A stretch of DNA of 64,000 nucleotides from Psychrobacter immobilis (lineage in GTDB: Bacteria; Pseudomonadota; Gammaproteobacteria; Pseudomonadales; Moraxellaceae), in assembly GCF_904846175.1 (NCBI RefSeq), contig NZ_CAJGZM010000003.1, forward strand, positions 310,001 through 374,000, written 5' to 3'. The notes beneath the pieces were generated by a model that had not been told where the DNA came from, made no database searches, and was given only the letters and a program-made list of their open reading frames with translations. This document shows positions 17,206-25,487 of the stretch, in pieces. The translations under genes and the position numbers were made by a program. The first letter of the stretch is position 1. Each line of letters starts with the position of its first letter.

Positions 17206-17700
17206 TTACGCTTCCTCGTCTTGTTTCATTTGGGCATATTGAGCGATTGCCGCATCAATTTTGCTGCGTGATGGCTTACGGCGTACCGAAGTATAGCCAA
17301 CGGTTTCGCCGCGGCGGACGTTCGGCACAACAGTGGCATAAACCCAATAATGGCTACCGTCTTTGCACAAGTTTTTAACATAACCATGCCATTTTTGCCC
17401 AGCAGCAGCGGTCGACCATAAGTCTTTATAGGCCGCTTTTGGCATGTCAGGGTGGCGCAAAATATAATGCTGCTTGCCGATTAATTCATCGACTTCATAG
17501 CCGCTAATCTCGACAAAGGCATCATTAACGTGGGTCAAAACGCCGTCTAAATCGGTACGTGACACAATCAATTTACCGTCAGGGTACGGGCGTTCGATAC
17601 CGGTGTCATAGACAGTGCGCGAAGTGCCATCGTGATAAGTCATGGTGACTTGTTCGGCTGGCATGTCAGGCTTCATGGCGTCGGGGAGTGGAGAACCCAT
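17206..17700 (-). CDS. Stand-alone Aer-type PAS domain protein, probable FAD/redox sensor
   Basis: A 164-residue protein that is essentially one PAS domain (about residues 40-145) closely resembling the N-terminal PAS of the aerotaxis receptor Aer: LTHVNDAFVEISGYEVDELIGK, then RHPDMPKAAYKDLW and GYVKNLCKDGSHYWV. Residues Arg82, His83, Asp85 and Trp95 correspond, at constant offset, to Aer Arg57, His58, Asp60 and Trp70, reported as important for FAD binding. There is no membrane anchor, HAMP or methyl-accepting signalling domain, so output must go through another protein, perhaps the coupled PhnD-like one. The start is supported by AAAGGAG seven bases upstream. A Fur-box-like palindrome lies 24 bases before the start. 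Confidence 0.88.
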   Translation of the reverse strand: MGSPLPDAMKPDMPAEQVTMTYHDGTSRTVYDTGIERPYPDGKLIVSRTDLDGVLTHVNDAFVEISGYEVDELIGKQHYILRHPDMPKAAYKDLWSTAAAGQKWHGYVKNLCKDGSHYWVYATVVPNVRRGETVGYTSVRRKPSRSKIDAAIAQYAQMKQDEEA

Positions 17701-17723
17701 TGTAATCTCCTTTAGTTATCATC

Positions 17724-17740
17724 TTAATGATAATCATTAA
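17724..17740 (-). promoter_or_regulatory. Fur-box-like palindrome upstream of the PAS gene
   Basis: TTAATGATAATCATTAA is an 8-1-8 perfect palindrome containing AATGATAATCATT, the full core of the Fur consensus. It lies 24 bases before the PAS start codon, where it would overlap a promoter or leader and allow iron-dependent repression of the PAS/PhnD-like genes. Binding is inferred. Confidence 0.65.
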
Positions 17741-18066
17741 AAAGCGGAATTGGTTAAAGCATACTGTCTTACGTTAATTTTTAAGCCTAGACTCAAACTT
17801 AAACCTAAGCTTAAAACTAGGCTTTAAATACACACTTTGTGCTGATTAAGAGTGCAAAATTCTAAAAGCTTTTAATAAGGTAATCGAAGCTTTTGGGAAA
17901 TAAGTGTTTAGAAAACCTAATCACTCATTCAACATAAACAGTATGCATTACCTTAAAAATTTTTTATAAGACAAGTCGTTAATTTTCATTTAGAGTGTTA
18001 TTAATGAAGTAGTTTGTAGCGCTGATACCGCATAAAACCGTAACGACAGAACTTTAAAAATAAATA
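17741..18066. other. Gap between the Roadblock and PAS genes
   Basis: No coding frame is evident. An imperfect inverted repeat (AAGCCTAG near 17783 with CTAGGCTT near 17817) surrounds short CTTAAACCTAAGCTTAAA-like repeats; on the minus strand it lacks a T-run and is not a standard terminator. The gap probably separates the Roadblock transcript from a PAS promoter. Confidence 0.45.
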
Positions 18067-18429
18067 TTAGATGAGTTTTGCCAGTGCTTCTGATGCACGT
18101 TTAATATCTAGGAATATCAAGCCCAGTTTGGCGTTTGGTTTTGCCATAATGGTCAGTACCGCTTCATCGCCTGATGAGGTCATAATCACGTAGCCTTTTT
18201 CGCCTTGGATCATGATACGGTCGATGCTACCACGAGCCAATTCACGACCTGCACGGTCACCTAGTGACAATAAAGCGGCAGACATAGCGCCGACGCGGTC
18301 TTCATCAACGCCTGTTGGCAGCGCAGATGCAATCATAAGACCATCGTTAGAAATAAGAGCAGATGCTTCAACATCGGCTGATGAGCTGTTTAGGTCTTCC
18401 AAGATTTGTTGGAATGAATCTGTACGCAT
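18067..18429 (-). CDS. Roadblock/LC7 domain protein
   Basis: A 120-residue single-domain Roadblock/LC7 protein: FQQILEDLNSSSADVEASALISNDGLMIASALP, then MSAALLSLGDRAGRELARG, then MTSSGDEAVLTIMAKPNAKLGLIFLDIK. In bacteria such proteins, for example MglB, often act as dimeric GTPase-activating or scaffolding partners of small Ras-like GTPases. No GTPase gene is visible in this window, so the partner is either elsewhere or not a GTPase. It is the first of five minus-strand genes ending at 14987, though a 366-base gap separates it from the next. It is divergent from gdhA. Confidence 0.92.
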   Translation of the reverse strand: MRTDSFQQILEDLNSSSADVEASALISNDGLMIASALPTGVDEDRVGAMSAALLSLGDRAGRELARGSIDRIMIQGEKGYVIMTSSGDEAVLTIMAKPNAKLGLIFLDIKRASEALAKLI

Positions 18430-19126
18430 AACGATTTCTCTGTGACGAATGAATAAAGGGGTAAATTGGGATTGGTAATGTGCTAATTCTAGGCTTTAAC
18501 TAGTGGGCAATATTATAAACCCTTACCATTAATATTGATATGGTAGAACGCCAATCAAAGCCTTAATATTGCCCGTTTTTTACCTTTTATCGTGTTTTTA
18601 TAACCGCCTATCTTTAAGTTTGTTTTAATAGCAAATAAAAGTTGATTAAAATGCTATTTTTCATTATTTCGTGTTTGCTGAAATTGGTTTGGCTGTTTCA
18701 TAAGGGTTATAAGCTTCAGGAAATATCATAATAATAAGTTTATAGAACGCTCGGATTTTTATAAGATTGCACCAACCAATTTACACCATCCGCATAAATT
18801 TTCTGACTAACAAGTTTCCACGCTAAGGGTATCGATAGCTTATAATTATAAAAAAATCCCTCATAACTTTTGATGATGGCGATATTTACTAGACTTATAC
18901 CTTAAAAAAATGATATATAGATATGAGATAAAAATTGTTTGTGCTTCTGAGTTTATGATTTAGAGACACGAGCAGTTGGCTTCTCATCCCAGCAGTTTCT
19001 ATAGCTCATAACGTATAGGAGCGATTTCAATCCCACATTCGCGTTTTAACTCCCATCGTTTGTGCTTAAGCGATAAAACGCCGGTGTAAATCAGCATGAT
19101 GACCATTTTTACCCTAAGGAACCTAT
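18430..19126. other. Long divergent intergenic region between the Roadblock gene and gdhA
   Basis: About 700 bases, AT-rich, with no open frame having a plausible start and no recognised RNA or riboswitch. A small inverted repeat (AATAGCA near 18629 with TGCTATT near 18651) is followed by T's and may be a weak hairpin. Promoters for both flanking genes must lie here but I could not place them with confidence. Confidence 0.5.
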
Positions 19127-20473
19127 ATGAGTATCAGTCAGGCAATCGAAAAAGTCGAAGCACGTTACGCCCATCAACCTGAATTTATTCAGGCGGTAAA
19201 AGAAGTTGCAATCACCATTGCTCCGCTATACGACGCCCATCCCGAATACGAAACGTTCAAAATATTTGAGCGTCTTGTTGAGCCTGACCGTGTGATCGCT
19301 TTTCGTATCAATTGGGAAAACGATAAGGGCGAAGTACAGGTAAATCGCGGCTGGCGTATACAGTTCAGCAACGCTTTAGGTCCTTATAAAGGTGGTATCC
19401 GCTTCCATCCTACCGTCAACCAATCGGTACTTAAGTTCTTAGGTTTTGAGCAAATCTTTAAAAACGCCTTGACGGGTTTGCCAATGGGTGGCGGTAAAGG
19501 TGGTACTGATTTTGATCCTAAAGGTAAGTCGGATCATGAAATCCGCCGTTTTTGCTATGCCTTTATGCGTGAGCTGCATCCGTATATCAGTAAAGACATT
19601 GACGTACCTGCTGGTGACATTGGCGTTGGTGGCCGTGAAATCAGCTATATGTTTGCGATGTATAAGAATTTGACGCGTGAGCATGGCGGTGTATTGACTG
19701 GTAAAGGTGTAGGTTTCGGTGGTAGCTTGATGCGTACCGAAGCGACTGGTTATGGCGCCGTATATTTCTTAGAAAACATGCTTGCTGCCCAAAACGACAA
19801 TATCAAAGGCAAAAAGGTACTGATATCAGGTGCCGGTAACGTCTCTCTACATGCCGCTGAAAAAGCCCATATGCTGGGTGCAACGGTACTGACCGTATCT
19901 GACTCACAAGGTACGCTGTATGATGAAAACGGCATGGATCAAGAAAAAATTAACTGGCTAAAAGAGCAAAAATCACACAACAAGCCGTTGGCTGAATATG
20001 TTGGTGTGTTTGGCGGCGAATGGTTGGCTAATCAAAAACCTTGGCATTTTAAAGGGGATATCGCCATTCCATCAGCGACCCAAAACGAAGTCGATGAAGA
20101 CGATGCCAAACTGATGGTCGAAAACGGTATCAAGTATATTGCCGAAGGCGCTAACATGCCATTGACCGCTGAAGCGATTGATCATGTGCGTTTACACCGT
20201 GTGCATTATGCACCCGGTAAAGCGGCCAATGCTGGCGGTGTCGCGGTATCTGGTCTTGAGATGTCTCAAAACTCAGTACGCCAATATAAAACCTTTGAAG
20301 AAGTTGATGAACGCTTAAAGTGCATTATGAAAAATATTCATGATTGCGCCGCTGAAGCCTCAGAGAAATATCATCAAACGGATAACGGTTATATCGACTA
20401 TATGACAGGTGCAAATATTGTTGGTTTCAAACGCGTTGCTGATGCGTTATGTGCTTATGGTATCTTGAACTAA
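19127..20473 (+). CDS. gdhA: NADP-specific glutamate dehydrogenase
   Basis: A 448-residue hexameric-type glutamate dehydrogenase catalysing reductive amination of 2-oxoglutarate with ammonium. Seen are RIQFSNALGPYKGGIRFHP, the signature LPMGGGKGGTDFDPKGKSD with the catalytic lysine, the substrate-binding PAGDIGVGGREI, and the nucleotide-binding GKKVLISGAGNVSLHAAEKA. The length matches the NADPH-dependent biosynthetic enzymes of enterobacteria. A serine-rich C-terminal region (SQNSVRQYKTFEEVDERL) is also conserved. AAGGAA lies about eight bases before the ATG. It is monocistronic with a strong terminator. Confidence 0.95.
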   Translation: MSISQAIEKVEARYAHQPEFIQAVKEVAITIAPLYDAHPEYETFKIFERLVEPDRVIAFRINWENDKGEVQVNRGWRIQFSNALGPYKGGIRFHPTVNQSVLKFLGFEQIFKNALTGLPMGGGKGGTDFDPKGKSDHEIRRFCYAFMRELHPYISKDIDVPAGDIGVGGREISYMFAMYKNLTREHGGVLTGKGVGFGGSLMRTEATGYGAVYFLENMLAAQNDNIKGKKVLISGAGNVSLHAAEKAHMLGATVLTVSDSQGTLYDENGMDQEKINWLKEQKSHNKPLAEYVGVFGGEWLANQKPWHFKGDIAIPSATQNEVDEDDAKLMVENGIKYIAEGANMPLTAEAIDHVRLHRVHYAPGKAANAGGVAVSGLEMSQNSVRQYKTFEEVDERLKCIMKNIHDCAAEASEKYHQTDNGYIDYMTGANIVGFKRVADALCAYGILN

Positions 20474-20545
20474 GTAGCGTTAATGGGCGCTAGATATAAT
20501 AGCGCCTGATACTATTCTCAATAGCTGATATTCCCCGATTAAACA

Positions 20546-20584
20546 GAACCGCGTCTACTTCGATAAGTAGGCGCGGTTTTTTAT
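20546..20584 (+). terminator. Rho-independent terminator of gdhA
   Basis: AACCGCGTCTACTT pairs with AAGTAGGCGCGGTT around a four-base loop, then a T-run. Confidence 0.92.
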
Positions 20585-20733
20585 TTGCAAACACCGACGA
20601 TACACTTGGATACCTTTTTACCTCGCAGGCTTACCTTATCAAGGTTATGATAAAGAATAAAACCACGTTAAATAAAAAATTGAACAACAGAAATATCGTT
20701 AGAAAAACACAGTATCAATAAGGAGACAATCTT

Positions 20734-21315
20734 ATGAGTAAGGTTTTAAATGGCTTTAAAATAGCGACACTCAGTACGTGTCTGACATTGGCTTTAACGA
20801 CAGGTGTAATAAGTACAACTGCTAATGCATCCAGTGATACGAATGAAATACGCGCTGCGCAAGCGGCAAAGATTGGCTTAAAACAAGCCATTACTATTGC
20901 TAGTAAAAAGGCTTCTGGCATTTTGGTCAGTGCAGAGTTTGATGACGATGATAGCGACGCCGTGGGCAAGGGCGGTGTTTATGAGTTAGAATTTAGTACA
21001 GACAGCATGAGTTATGAAATCAAAGTTGATGCCAATACTGGTAAAGTGGTAAAAACGGAATCTGAGCGTTTAGACGGTGATGATATTAATGATTACCAAG
21101 TTCAGAAAAAAGCAAAAACCACTATTATGACGGCGATGAATATTGCTGAAAAGCAAACAGGTGGTAAAATATTAGCAATTGAATTTAAGAATAACCGTGA
21201 TTATGCTGACCATCCTTTATACTATAAAGCTGACCTTTTAAAAGCTAATAAGATTATCAGTATAAATGTCGATGCCAAAACGGGTAAGACATTTGCCAAT
21301 AAGTTTAAAAAATAG
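20734..21315 (+). CDS. Exported PepSY-domain protein
   Basis: A 193-residue protein with a Sec signal peptide ending near NASS (residue 35) and two tandem PepSY domains. The first runs about residues 45-110 (KIGLKQAITIASKKASGILVSAEF; YEIKVDANTGKVVK) and the second about 125-190 (ISINVDAKTGKT). PepSY domains are found in secreted inhibitors, metal-related and membrane-sensing proteins; the target here is unknown. AAGGAG precedes the ATG by about eight bases, and a strong terminator follows. It is a single-gene unit. Confidence 0.85.
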   Translation: MSKVLNGFKIATLSTCLTLALTTGVISTTANASSDTNEIRAAQAAKIGLKQAITIASKKASGILVSAEFDDDDSDAVGKGGVYELEFSTDSMSYEIKVDANTGKVVKTESERLDGDDINDYQVQKKAKTTIMTAMNIAEKQTGGKILAIEFKNNRDYADHPLYYKADLLKANKIISINVDAKTGKTFANKFKK

Positions 21316-21336
21316 CAGGCATATTTATAAAGATAG

Positions 21337-21380
21337 TAAAAAAGACATCAACTGAGTATATCAGTTGATGTCTTTTTTCT
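21337..21380 (+). terminator. Rho-independent terminator of the PepSY gene
   Basis: AAAAAGACATCAACTGA pairs with TCAGTTGATGTCTTTTT around a six-base loop. Confidence 0.92.
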
Positions 21381-21773
21381 TAAAAATAGCGCATAGAAGA
21401 GTGGCTGTATTTGCTTCATCGAAAGTATTCGTCATAAATCTTAGCAATCTTACGCATACTCACTGTTTTTGTACGTTTATTCTTACCCAAGTACGATAGT
21501 ATATGAGCAAGTCTTGGTTGCATAAGCAGCGCTGACCGTTAAAATTATTATCAATGTTAACCGTCACTTAGCGTGGACGATGCAACATAATATAAAAATA
21601 GCATTGAAAAATAGTCGTAGTATCCTCAAATCGGGAAACCAAAGCCAAGCATGATAGACACAAGCATGACAGAAGGCAGGTACGCTTTTTAGTCAAAACA
21701 GTTTGCTAGGTTTTCTCCCTATTTGTTGTTCTGATATTTTTTGCATTATTCATCTACTTTATAAGGACGTCTT
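21381..21773. other. Intergenic region upstream of the amino-acid ABC importer
   Basis: No convincing gene. On the minus strand, 21416-21523 is a 35-codon frame (basic, with KNKRTKTVSMRKIAKIYDEY) lacking a ribosome-binding site; it could be a fragment of a longer lost gene. Promoter elements for the importer could not be placed with certainty. Confidence 0.4.
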
Positions 21774-22598
21774 ATGAAACGTCGTACTCTTTTAGCTTTT
21801 GCTGCCAGCACGGTATTGCTTGCCGCTTGTAATCAATCACCTACTACTGACTCTGACACCAGTGCGGCGGCTGGTGGTTCCGATTTGCTACAACGTATTA
21901 ATAGTGGTGGTACCATTAACGTCGGTACTGAAGGAACCTATCCGCCGTTCACTTATCATGATGAGAGCGGAAAGCTTACCGGTTATGATGTCGAAGTGAC
22001 ACGCGCGGTCGCTGACAAGTTAGGCGTAAAGGTTGAGTTTAAAGAAACTCAGTGGGATGCGATGCTGGCAGGACTTGATTCCAAGCGTTTTGATATGGTT
22101 GCCAATCAGGTCAGTTTGACCACACCTGAGCGCTTAGCAAAATATGATAAAGCTCAAGCGTATAGCTGGTCAGGTGCTGTGGTATTGGCTCCGACTGCTG
22201 ATAGTCGTTATAGCTCATGGGAAAGCTTAAAAGGGCTACGTTCAGCACAGTCGCTGAGCAGTAACTATGGCGAGCTTGCAGAACGTTACGAAGCCGAAAT
22301 CGTTCCTGTCGATGGTATGGCGCAGGCGATTCAATTGGTCAAACAAGGCCGCGCTGACTTTACGATGAATGACAATCTTGCCGTATTGGATTATCTAAAA
22401 AAATTCCCAGACGCCAATCTTGAGATTAAATTGGTGGCTCCTGCTAGTGAGCAGACGGGTTCAGGCTTGGTATTGCTCAAAGGTGATGACGCCGTTGTTG
22501 CAAAGCTAAATGAAGCAATGGCAGCGCTTGTGGCTGATGGCACGCTAACCAAGCTAAGCGATGAATTCTTTGGTGCTGATATAAGTCAACAAAAATAA
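21774..22598 (+). CDS. Amino-acid ABC transporter substrate-binding lipoprotein (cystine type)
   Basis: A 274-residue family-3 solute-binding protein. The signal ends in lipobox LAAC (Cys19), so it is probably a lipoprotein. The family core is [31 protein letters not shown], with [32 protein letters not shown], as in FliY/TcyA-type cystine-binding proteins. The ligand is inferred from overall resemblance and from the partner genes; other polar amino acids are possible. AAGGACG precedes the ATG. Its stop TAA overlaps the permease ATG by one base. Confidence 0.9.
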   Translation: MKRRTLLAFAASTVLLAACNQSPTTDSDTSAAAGGSDLLQRINSGGTINVGTEGTYPPFTYHDESGKLTGYDVEVTRAVADKLGVKVEFKETQWDAMLAGLDSKRFDMVANQVSLTTPERLAKYDKAQAYSWSGAVVLAPTADSRYSSWESLKGLRSAQSLSSNYGELAERYEAEIVPVDGMAQAIQLVKQGRADFTMNDNLAVLDYLKKFPDANLEIKLVAPASEQTGSGLVLLKGDDAVVAKLNEAMAALVADGTLTKLSDEFFGADISQQK

Positions 22599-23335
22599 TG
22601 CTAGCTTCTATCACCTCAGTGTTAACTGATTTATTAGCCATATTGCCATTTATGGATGCGGCGCGGGCGCAAATCGTTATCAATTCATTTTGGCCGATGC
22701 TCAAAGGCGGTATCTATTATTCGATACCGCTGGCATTGATCTCATTTGCAATTGGTATGGTGATTGCGCTGACAGTGGCATTGATTCGTATCGTGCCGCG
22801 TGCGGGCTGGTTTCATGAGATTATTTATCGGCTTGCCCGTATATACGTGTCCGCTATTCGCGGGACGCCGATGCTGGTCCAGCTGTTTATTATCTTTTAT
22901 GGCTTGCCTAGTGTCGGTGTCAAGCTTGATCCGTTTCCCTCAGCGATTATCGCCTTTTCCCTAAATATTGGCGCTTATGCGTCGGAAACGGTACGCGCGT
23001 CGATTTTGTCTATTCCAAAAGGGCAGTGGGAAGCAGGCTCGACGGTTGGCTTGACTTACCTGCAAACTTTTCGCCATGTCATTTTACCGCAAGCGCTGCG
23101 GGTGTCAGTGCCACCGTTATCCAATACCTTTATTAGTTTGGTAAAAGATACGTCGTTAGCGTCATTAGTGCTGGTCACTGAGCTGTTTAAACAAGCACAG
23201 ATTATCACCGCCCGCAATTATGAATTTATGCTGGTTTATACTGAAGCGGCGATTATTTATTGGGGTATCTGTCTGTTCTTGACCTTTATCCAAGGTAAGC
23301 TTGAAATCAGACTCGATCGCTATGTGGCTAAGTAG
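22598..23335 (+). CDS. Amino-acid ABC transporter permease
   Basis: A 245-residue His/Glu/Gln/Arg-type permease. After an extra N-terminal segment of about 30 residues, [20 protein letters not shown] starts the transmembrane domain. [21 protein letters not shown] is a family hallmark, and the EAA loop is [24 protein letters not shown]. About five membrane helices are visible. It overlaps the binding-protein gene by one base and lies 54 bases before the ATPase gene, so the three form an operon. It resembles TcyB/YecS-type cystine permeases. Confidence 0.92.
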   Translation: MLASITSVLTDLLAILPFMDAARAQIVINSFWPMLKGGIYYSIPLALISFAIGMVIALTVALIRIVPRAGWFHEIIYRLARIYVSAIRGTPMLVQLFIIFYGLPSVGVKLDPFPSAIIAFSLNIGAYASETVRASILSIPKGQWEAGSTVGLTYLQTFRHVILPQALRVSVPPLSNTFISLVKDTSLASLVLVTELFKQAQIITARNYEFMLVYTEAAIIYWGICLFLTFIQGKLEIRLDRYVAK

Positions 23336-23389
23336 TTCACTGACTCATTTTATGATAGTTTTAGCATTATCTGTGCAACAGGAAACCTT

Positions 23390-24133
23390 ATGATTCAAGT
23401 CAGCAACATTCATAAAGCCTTTGGTAGCAATGAAGTACTCAAAGGTATCGACTTGACCATCGAAAAAGGCAAAGTGGTGGTCATCTTAGGGCCGTCAGGG
23501 TCGGGTAAAACCACGTTTTTGCGTTGTTTAAATGCGCTCGAGATTCCTGATCAAGGGGTTATAGCTTTTGATGATGGTAGCTTGACGGTTGACTTTGCTA
23601 CTAAGCCGAAAAAGAAAACCTTGCTCGCCCTGCAACGCAAGTCTGGCATGGTGTTTCAGTCTTATAACTTGTTCCCTCATAAGACGGCTATTGAAAATCT
23701 CATGCTTGGGCCGACGGTAGTACAAGGGCAAAGTAAAGCGCAAGCCCGCATGCAAGCGTTGGCATTACTCGATAAAGTCGGCTTATCTGATAAGGCAGAT
23801 CTGTATCCATTCCAGTTGTCTGGTGGTCAGCAGCAGCGTATTGGTATTGCTCGTGCGCTCGCTATTGAGCCGTCGTTATTGTTGTTCGACGAGCCAACTT
23901 CGGCACTTGATCCAGAATTGGTGCAAGATGTACTTGGAACGATGAAGCAGCTGGCTTCTGAAGGCTGGACGATGGTTGTGGTGACTCATGAAATTAATTT
24001 TGCCCGTGATGTTGCTGATCATGTGGTCTTGATTGAAGACGGTCATATAGTCGAAGAGGGCAGTGCTAAGCAGTTATTTGAAGATTCAACGCATCCGCGT
24101 ACGCAAGCATTCTTGCAGCGCATTCAGCTATAA
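23390..24133 (+). CDS. Amino-acid ABC transporter ATP-binding protein
   Basis: A 247-residue ABC ATPase of the polar amino-acid class. Walker A is GPSGSGKTT near residue 33, the Q-loop region is GMVFQSYNLFPHKT, the signature LSGGQQQRIGIARALA, and Walker B LLLFDEPTSALDPE, followed by the H-loop VVTHE. The insertion DFATKPKKKTLLALQRKSG before the Q-loop is typical of TcyC/YecC-type cystine transporters. It ends the importer operon, followed by a terminator. Confidence 0.93.
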   Translation: MIQVSNIHKAFGSNEVLKGIDLTIEKGKVVVILGPSGSGKTTFLRCLNALEIPDQGVIAFDDGSLTVDFATKPKKKTLLALQRKSGMVFQSYNLFPHKTAIENLMLGPTVVQGQSKAQARMQALALLDKVGLSDKADLYPFQLSGGQQQRIGIARALAIEPSLLLFDEPTSALDPELVQDVLGTMKQLASEGWTMVVVTHEINFARDVADHVVLIEDGHIVEEGSAKQLFEDSTHPRTQAFLQRIQL

Positions 24134-24165
24134 GCCATATATTCAGTTGTCAGGTACTAAGCTAT

Positions 24166-24202
24166 AAAAAAATCATCAGTCAATCGGCTGATGATTTTTT
24201 TT
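24166..24202 (+). terminator. Rho-independent terminator of the ABC importer operon
   Basis: AAAAAATCATCAG pairs with CTGATGATTTTTT around an eight-base loop. Confidence 0.92.
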
Positions 24203-24647
24203 GGCTCATTCCTTATTTTTATCAGCATTAAACCACTTGCATGAGTCTTTATCGTTTACGTTCGAAATGAGTATATGTTCAATATTCCCTAATATCCGTT
24301 AAACCTATCTGTGTGAATGTATCGCTATTTTAGTTTAACCAACCCAGTGGCTTTTTTGTTCTAAAATCGTTTACTATAAAGACTGGTATGGGAATGAGCA
24401 TGGTTCCCTAGTGAGGACTTGAACACTAGGCTGTGGGCTAATGATATCAATGTTTTAACTATCTGAAATAGTCACGGTGTACTTACCATACATATTCTAT
24501 CTTGATTGATGCGCTACACGGGTAACAAACTGCTAATTTTAGATATGAATTTAACTGTTATAAAACCTACAGTACAGAATATGATTAAAGTATCATAAGT
24601 TAATTTCTACTGGATTGATGGTAGGGATTAGAGAGCCACAACGCAAA
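24203..24647. other. AT-rich gap with decayed coding remnants and hairpins
   Basis: No intact gene. A perfect 7-bp hairpin (CCTAGTG at 24407 with CACTAGG at 24424) is preceded by GGGAA...TTCCC pairing around 24390-24408. From 24509 a short frame gives RYTGNKLLILD, related to a second copy at 25258. The region looks like eroded accessory DNA. Confidence 0.5.
24509..24568 (+). repeat. Diverged coding remnant, copy A (RYTG element)
   Basis: One frame reads RYTGNKLLILD then KP, paralleled by RYTGIELLVLD then KP at 25258-25317. Both stretches are 60 bases. Protein similarity exceeds what the diverged DNA suggests, so they probably descend from the same gene part. A weaker similarity (CATAAGTTAATTTCTACTGG against CATAGATTATTTTCTACGG) follows downstream of each copy. 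Confidence 0.45.
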
Positions 24648-25208
24648 TTATAACAAGATTTTTTCACCACAGTTTTTAGGATATATATAATCTTCATCTG
24701 TATTTAATGTATCTTTATCATAATAATAAAGAACATTGCTTTTCTTTCTAAATATACTTTTAAAGTCAATTTTAGGGCTAAGATGTACATGTAAGAAAAA
24801 GGCATCCATAGCATTCTTCATATAGGACATTGATGAAACATCTATGAACCAAAAGCTGCACATTCCTCTACATTGACATCTATAAATAAATTCTTTGTTA
24901 TAATCAGATATGTAGCTGAAACTACATTCACTTAACTCTTTAAGTTTTTTATAATCCCCATCTAGCCTGTAGAAATTATAAGCAGAGTCGTATTCATAAA
25001 CTTCAATCTTAGCAATTAAGGAATCAAAATATCTATTTTTTGAGAAAAAATTGTTAAAGTTTTGGATGTTAGAAATAAAATCTGTTTCTATATCGAAGTA
25101 TTCGTCTATATATTGCAAACCTTTGGTTTCAATAAAATCTTCGATATCCATCCATCCTCTTTCTTCAGATTCATAATCATGGATTGTAATGAGAAAATCA
25201 TTATTCAT
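24648..25208 (-). CDS. Orphan protein of unknown function in AT-rich accessory pocket
   Basis: I do not recognise this 186-residue protein. It is rich in Tyr, Phe, Asp, Asn, Ile and Ser, with no signal peptide or membrane segment; an aromatic, acidic composition of this sort is common among small immunity proteins. Four cysteines cluster in the second half (SECSF, YRCQCRGMC). AGGATAA precedes the ATG at good spacing, which supports a real gene. Its AT-rich codon use differs clearly from the flanking core genes. It lies divergent to a toxin-tail/immunity remnant and between the two RYTG elements. A toxin-immunity role is a guess from context. Confidence 0.65.
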   Translation of the reverse strand: MNNDFLITIHDYESEERGWMDIEDFIETKGLQYIDEYFDIETDFISNIQNFNNFFSKNRYFDSLIAKIEVYEYDSAYNFYRLDGDYKKLKELSECSFSYISDYNKEFIYRCQCRGMCSFWFIDVSSMSYMKNAMDAFFLHVHLSPKIDFKSIFRKKSNVLYYYDKDTLNTDEDYIYPKNCGEKILL

Positions 25209-25257
25209 TATTTATCCTAATCAAATTGTTGTAATAAGTGTTATGGGAATACGTTCG

Positions 25258-25317
25258 GTGCGCTATACAGGCATCGAGCTTCTAGTGTTAGATGCAACTT
25301 CAATGACTGTTAAACCG
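25258..25317 (+). repeat. Diverged coding remnant, copy B (RYTG element)
   Basis: Reads RYTGIELLVLDATSMTVKP in one frame; counterpart of copy A at 24509-24568. The frame ends in a stop shortly after, upstream of the toxin tail. Confidence 0.45.
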
Positions 25318-25385
25318 ATAGGTAGATCATTATCATTAAGCTTTCTGATTAAAAATTCATAGATTATTTTCTACGGTATTATTAG

Positions 25386-25487
25386 CATGGCAAATTAGAG
25401 AAGTATGACGATCATATTGGATTATTTGATCCTAAAACTAGACTGCATATAGAACCTACTATAAAAAATAGGAAGATAATACCATGA
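25386..25487 (+). pseudogene. C-terminal tail of a colicin E3-like ribonuclease toxin domain
   Basis: One frame reads HGKLEKYDDHIGLFDPKT, then IEPTIKNRKIIP and a stop. This follows the end of the colicin E3 / CdiA-CT 16S rRNA nuclease domain (HGELE, then HLGSFDPKT, then a basic tail with R-x-I). The catalytic-region His and the later Glu are present, but an in-frame TAG directly precedes the His, where colicin E3 has its catalytic Asp. The domain is therefore truncated and should be inactive. Its stop TGA overlaps the ATG of the next gene, as is common for toxin and immunity pairs. Confidence 0.65.

Noticed and set aside
24401..24440. Possible antisense tRNA T-arm (GGACTTGAAC)
   Set aside because: No cloverleaf, anticodon arm or acceptor stem can be built around it; the surrounding bases fold into an ordinary hairpin.
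25321..25342. Fur-box-like GATCATTATCATTAAG in the toxin remnant
   Set aside because: It resembles the Fur core but lies inside decayed AT-rich coding DNA and is not placed as a promoter element for any iron gene; chance similarity is likely.
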